Source: Tissierellia bacterium (GTDB taxonomy: Bacteria > Bacillota > Clostridia > Tissierellales > Peptoniphilaceae). Taken from it: a DNA stretch of 46,289 nucleotides. The notes beneath the pieces were generated by a model. The model was not told the DNA's origin. It saw only the letters and a list, made by a program, of their open reading frames with translations, and did no database searches. This document shows positions 43,287 to 46,289 of the stretch, piece after piece. Location: contig JAUMWX010000010.1 of the NCBI GenBank assembly GCA_030529425.1, positions 1 through 46,289 of the forward strand, given 5' to 3'. How positions within the stretch are numbered: position 1 is the first letter of the stretch; each line of letters begins with the position of its first letter. A program made the translations under genes and the position numbers.

Positions 43287-43457
43287 ATGTTAAACAATAT
43301 TAAGAAGTTTTTCAAGAGCGAAAGAGGAGACTCTAACATGGTTGCCATTATAGTAATTATTGTAATCATACTTGCAGTAGCTGTGATATTCAGAGAAAAT
43401 ATAGTTAAAGCAGTAAATACAATCATGAAGAGATTAACTGATTTTGTAGGTAAGTAA
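43287..43457 (+). CDS. flp: Flp-type type IVb pilin
   Basis: The 56-residue protein MLNNIKKFFKSERGDSNMVA... is a Flp1-family pilin. It has a short basic leader (KKFFKSERG), then a negatively charged and hydrophobic region of about 20 residues and a short polar end ending in VGK. The prepilin peptidase should cut after Gly14 (RG then DSNMVAII). AAAGGAGG precedes the ATG by six bases, a strong site that fits the high expression of a structural pilin. It is the only pilin in the window, and no prepilin peptidase (TadV) gene is present here. Confidence 0.9.
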   Translation: MLNNIKKFFKSERGDSNMVAIIVIIVIILAVAVIFRENIVKAVNTIMKRLTDFVGK

Positions 43458-43476
43458 TAGAGTTTGAGAGAAGAAT

Positions 43477-44157
43477 ATGAAGATACTGAAAAAACAGAGA
43501 GGGGCTGCATTGGTTCTTGAAGCTTCAATCATAATGCCTATAGTTATTATGATGGTTGTATTTCTCGTTTTTGCATCGACATATATAATTCAAAAGAATG
43601 GAGCACAGGCAAGGGCACAGCGTGCTGTGAACTTGCTTGGAAAGCTTCAAGCAAGAGATAAAGTGTCGGATGCATATATTGAAGGAAATAAGTGGAGAAG
43701 CAATGTCGAAGAATCAAAGTATATTGAATCATATAAAAACCCAAGCCCTTATGTAAAATTTTTAAAATTCACATTTAATAAAACTAACACATTCTCAACC
43801 GTTCAACCTGTTTTGAAAAACGACATGGAAAATTTATTGATAAAAACTGTCGGAGAAGCGGAGCTTTCTTTTCTTCCACAATCAGGATTGATTAGAAAGA
43901 CAGTTGGGATAAAAGTGACATATAAATTCCCGATGCTTAAAGCTTTGGGATATTTAGGAATAAATGGATTTAAAGACGGAATTGTAGACTCGATAGCTGT
44001 AAATTCGCCTGTAATGGACAATTCCGAATTTGTCAGAAATATTGACATAGCATATGATGTTGGAGATTTTTTAGCTGAAAAATTCGGAATAAAAAAGAAA
44101 GTTTCAGAGATAACGGATAAAATCAATGGATTTTTAGAAAAAATAAAATTAAAGTAG
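43477..44157 (+). CDS. tadE: TadE-like minor pseudopilin
   Basis: The 226-residue protein starts with MKILKKQRGAALVLEASIIMPI, the TadE signature: a basic leader, an RG site and a hydrophobic helix with a conserved Glu five residues after processing. The C-terminal part (about 180 residues) is outside. TadE and TadF/G pseudopilins are processed by the prepilin peptidase and are needed for pilus assembly. It lies 19 bases after the pilin stop. Confidence 0.85.
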   Translation: MKILKKQRGAALVLEASIIMPIVIMMVVFLVFASTYIIQKNGAQARAQRAVNLLGKLQARDKVSDAYIEGNKWRSNVEESKYIESYKNPSPYVKFLKFTFNKTNTFSTVQPVLKNDMENLLIKTVGEAELSFLPQSGLIRKTVGIKVTYKFPMLKALGYLGINGFKDGIVDSIAVNSPVMDNSEFVRNIDIAYDVGDFLAEKFGIKKKVSEITDKINGFLEKIKLK

Positions 44158-44166
44158 GAGAAATTT

Positions 44167-46289
44167 ATGAAAAAAAATAGAGGTGTCATATCAATATTTA
44201 TATCTTTAATTTTGGTTCCGATTATGGTTTTATCTATGCTTACGGTTGATATTGCAAAACTCGAGTATGCAAGAAGCATTGTCGAAAACAGCAATGAATT
44301 GGCGCTTCAAAGTGTCCTAAGCAGATTTGATTCAAACCTGAAAAATGTTTACGGACTTTTTGCCAGCAATAATACGATAGAAGACGATATAACTAAACTC
44401 GTGACACTATCTGTCAATGGAGCAAGCGATAAGTCAGATGCGGTAAACTTAAATAATATTGCAGTAAAAAATGTATCCATAAAGGCTGTTGAAAATACGA
44501 GCCTTCAAAATCAGGATGTATTAAAATTTCAAATACTTGAATACATGAAATTTAGAGGATTGGTAAGTTTAACTTACGGTTTTCTAAATAAACTGAAAGG
44601 CTTTGAAGGAAAAGATAAGGAAATAGAAGCTACTCAGGAAAGAGTAAAAGCTGAGGACGCTTTCGGGAAGTACAAAGAAAAACTTTTGGATCTTTACAAA
44701 AAATTTGAAAAACTGGCAGAAAAAGAAAACGAATACCTTAATGCTGAAAAAGGTCAGCTGTACAAGAGTATAGTAGGTGCAAAAAGTCCTTCTGAAATTG
44801 AAAAAGTTATAGAGAATTATCTTAAAGATAAGTACGATATTTACTTCAAAAAGATTCCCGACTTTGACAGGGAAGGAGAAGCGAAAAGTGCCATTCCGAT
44901 GGGAGAGACACAGTATACAAAATCTTTCCCGGATCTTCAAAAATCATTGCAAAAGAAAGATAAAAAGGATAAAGCTTTGCAGGATCTTGAAGATGCAAAA
45001 ACAAGGATAAGAAATCTTGATTATCAATATTTAAATTATCACAACAATAGTGTTAATGCGGGAAGTCTTAAATCTTACGGGAAATATCCTATTGATGAAT
45101 TGATAGGATTATCTACAAACTTAAATCCGGATAGTGAACATTTTCTAAAGAATTATTCCGACTTTGACGATATAATAATCGGATTAACTTTGAAAAGATC
45201 AAAGAAAGGAAATCAATATAACGAGATATGGGAAGATTATGTTTCAATATTTCGAGCGGTTGACGGAGATTCCCGTGCACATGCCGATGTAAAGACGGAA
45301 ATAAGAAATTCATTTCCCGAATTAAGCGATAAATACAGTCAAAAGTATTTCAGTAACTTTATGAAAAAATACTATGAATTGTATCAAAACGGGACAATAG
45401 ATAAAAAGTTACAGGAAGAGCTTGGAAAAGGATACGGCGAAGTAAAAAAGGCTTTGAAAGCTGCAAGAGACAATATCCAAAAAGCGATAGATACATTTTC
45501 GGAAATAGATGATGCGATAGAAGAAGTAAAAGGAGCATATGAAGATGCAAAAGCTGCTCTTGAGGCTTGGAAAGCAAAAGCACAGCAGATAACTGACGAA
45601 GAAGTAAAAAGTCAAAATATGGCTGACATACAATTGATGGAAAATCAATTGAATGAAGACTATTCACTTGATAAATTGAAAGAGCTTATGGATTTGGAGA
45701 AAAAGTATCTTGAGCATATAAAAAAGGTACTTGAGAGTGTAAGACTTTCAGGAGATGAGACTAAATTTGTAAGTGACGGTTTCAAACCTAACGACTTTTC
45801 AAAAAAACTGTATAAGAACAAAAACTACTATGATGTTACAGTTGAAGGCGAAGGTAAGATAGAAGATCTTTTGAAGTGGTTAAAGGAAGAGGTATTTAAG
45901 AAACTTGAAGCATTGAATAAAGGAGACTTCAAGAAAGAGGCGGATAAAAAAGAGAAGGATGTTTTGGATGACACCGATCCTGAAGATTCCGAGCTTGAGA
46001 TACCTAAACTTCCTGAAGTGGGAGATATGGGAGTACCGGTAACTCCTGAAGGAAAACCGTCGGATGACGGAAAGAAATCGGCACTTTCAGCACTGTCAAA
46101 CTCTATAAAATTCTTTGCAAATGCGGGAAGCCTTGCAAATCTGTTGGAAAATTCGGCAAATGTGCTTTTACTTACGGAGTATGGAACTGAAATGTTCACA
46201 AACTATCTGGACAGAGAAGGAGCGGATACCGAAAATACCAAACAAAAGCTTTTAAGCGGAATAGAAATATCAAAAATCGCATCACCGTA
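44167..46289 (+). CDS. DUF5702/TadG-like pilus-locus protein (3' partial)
   Basis: The frame is open from ATG 44167 to the window end (707 codons seen). TAGGAG precedes the ATG by a short gap. MKKNRGVISIFISLILVPIMVLSML is a single N-terminal membrane segment like those of TadE/G pseudopilins, followed by the VDIAKLEYARSIVENSNELALQSVLSRFD region. The rest is largely helical, with coiled coils at about 150-280 and 410-520, and an acidic Pro-rich part near 605-635. I match it to DUF5702 proteins that end Tad loci in clostridia (from memory). The gene starts with an A8 run like the flavoprotein gene, here in frame. Confidence 0.8.
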   Translation, partial: MKKNRGVISIFISLILVPIMVLSMLTVDIAKLEYARSIVENSNELALQSVLSRFDSNLKNVYGLFASNNTIEDDITKLVTLSVNGASDKSDAVNLNNIAVKNVSIKAVENTSLQNQDVLKFQILEYMKFRGLVSLTYGFLNKLKGFEGKDKEIEATQERVKAEDAFGKYKEKLLDLYKKFEKLAEKENEYLNAEKGQLYKSIVGAKSPSEIEKVIENYLKDKYDIYFKKIPDFDREGEAKSAIPMGETQYTKSFPDLQKSLQKKDKKDKALQDLEDAKTRIRNLDYQYLNYHNNSVNAGSLKSYGKYPIDELIGLSTNLNPDSEHFLKNYSDFDDIIIGLTLKRSKKGNQYNEIWEDYVSIFRAVDGDSRAHADVKTEIRNSFPELSDKYSQKYFSNFMKKYYELYQNGTIDKKLQEELGKGYGEVKKALKAARDNIQKAIDTFSEIDDAIEEVKGAYEDAKAALEAWKAKAQQITDEEVKSQNMADIQLMENQLNEDYSLDKLKELMDLEKKYLEHIKKVLESVRLSGDETKFVSDGFKPNDFSKKLYKNKNYYDVTVEGEGKIEDLLKWLKEEVFKKLEALNKGDFKKEADKKEKDVLDDTDPEDSELEIPKLPEVGDMGVPVTPEGKPSDDGKKSALSALSNSIKFFANAGSLANLLENSANVLLLTEYGTEMFTNYLDREGADTENTKQKLLSGIEISKIASP

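Noticed and set aside
44167-44178. A8 run at the start of the DUF5702 gene and similar runs in hpt and tadB as phase switches
   Set aside because: These are in frame and A8 runs after start codons are common in this AT-rich DNA, so without read-level variation they are not evidence of switching. Only the flavoprotein run is out of frame.

Overview
The window looks like a chromosomal segment of a low-GC, anaerobic Gram-positive bacterium (Bacillota, most like the Tissierellia/Peptoniphilaceae group; this taxonomic guess is inference). Support: strongly AT-rich DNA, GGAGG-type ribosome sites, sigma-A-like promoters, a sortase-type surface protein tail, an NlpC/P60 wall hydrolase, Asp23/FakA/RecG/RsmD/CoaD in the usual Firmicute order, pyruvate phosphate dikinase with its regulator, HemZ, and a Tad/Flp pilus locus of the clostridial type.

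Layout. 1-4.8 kb: end of a cell-wall-anchored protein, a secreted NlpC/P60 hydrolase, then folD-trpS-CPBP protease. 4.9-8.5 kb (minus strand): yqfL-ppdK. 8.6-12.7 kb: valS, hpt and a methyltransferase. 12.7-14.8 kb: a YtrA-like GntR repressor with an ABC exporter. 15.0-20.0 kb: an operon of an E2-like acyltransferase, an ABC substrate-binding lipoprotein, its permease (no ATPase gene beside it), a glycosylasparaginase-type Ntn hydrolase and a nucleotide-pyrophosphatase-like phosphodiesterase. 20.2-22.2 kb: an FMN/FAD fumarate-reductase-type flavoprotein whose signal peptide is out of frame by one base in an A8 run. 22.3-23.7 kb: hemZ. 23.8-29.6 kb: rpmB (minus), divergent from asp23-fakA-recG-rsmD-coaD and a coiled-coil protein.

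29.9-46.3 kb: one tightly packed eleven-gene operon running off the window: PP2C phosphatase, membrane Ser/Thr kinase, a small membrane protein with three TxVL motifs, a 2147-residue Ig-like surface protein, a TadZ/CpaE-like protein without the Walker lysine, CpaF ATPase, TadB, TadC, a 56-residue Flp pilin, TadE, and a DUF5702/TadG-like protein. My reading is a Tad pilus joined genetically to its own phospho-signalling pair and a giant surface partner. This is the most system-like part of the window.

Other points of interest are a FolD that appears to have lost two cyclohydrolase residues, homopolymer runs in the pilus locus and flavoprotein gene, and back-to-back promoters sharing one palindromic -35 box. 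I saw no tRNA, rRNA, CRISPR array, insertion sequence or phage gene.
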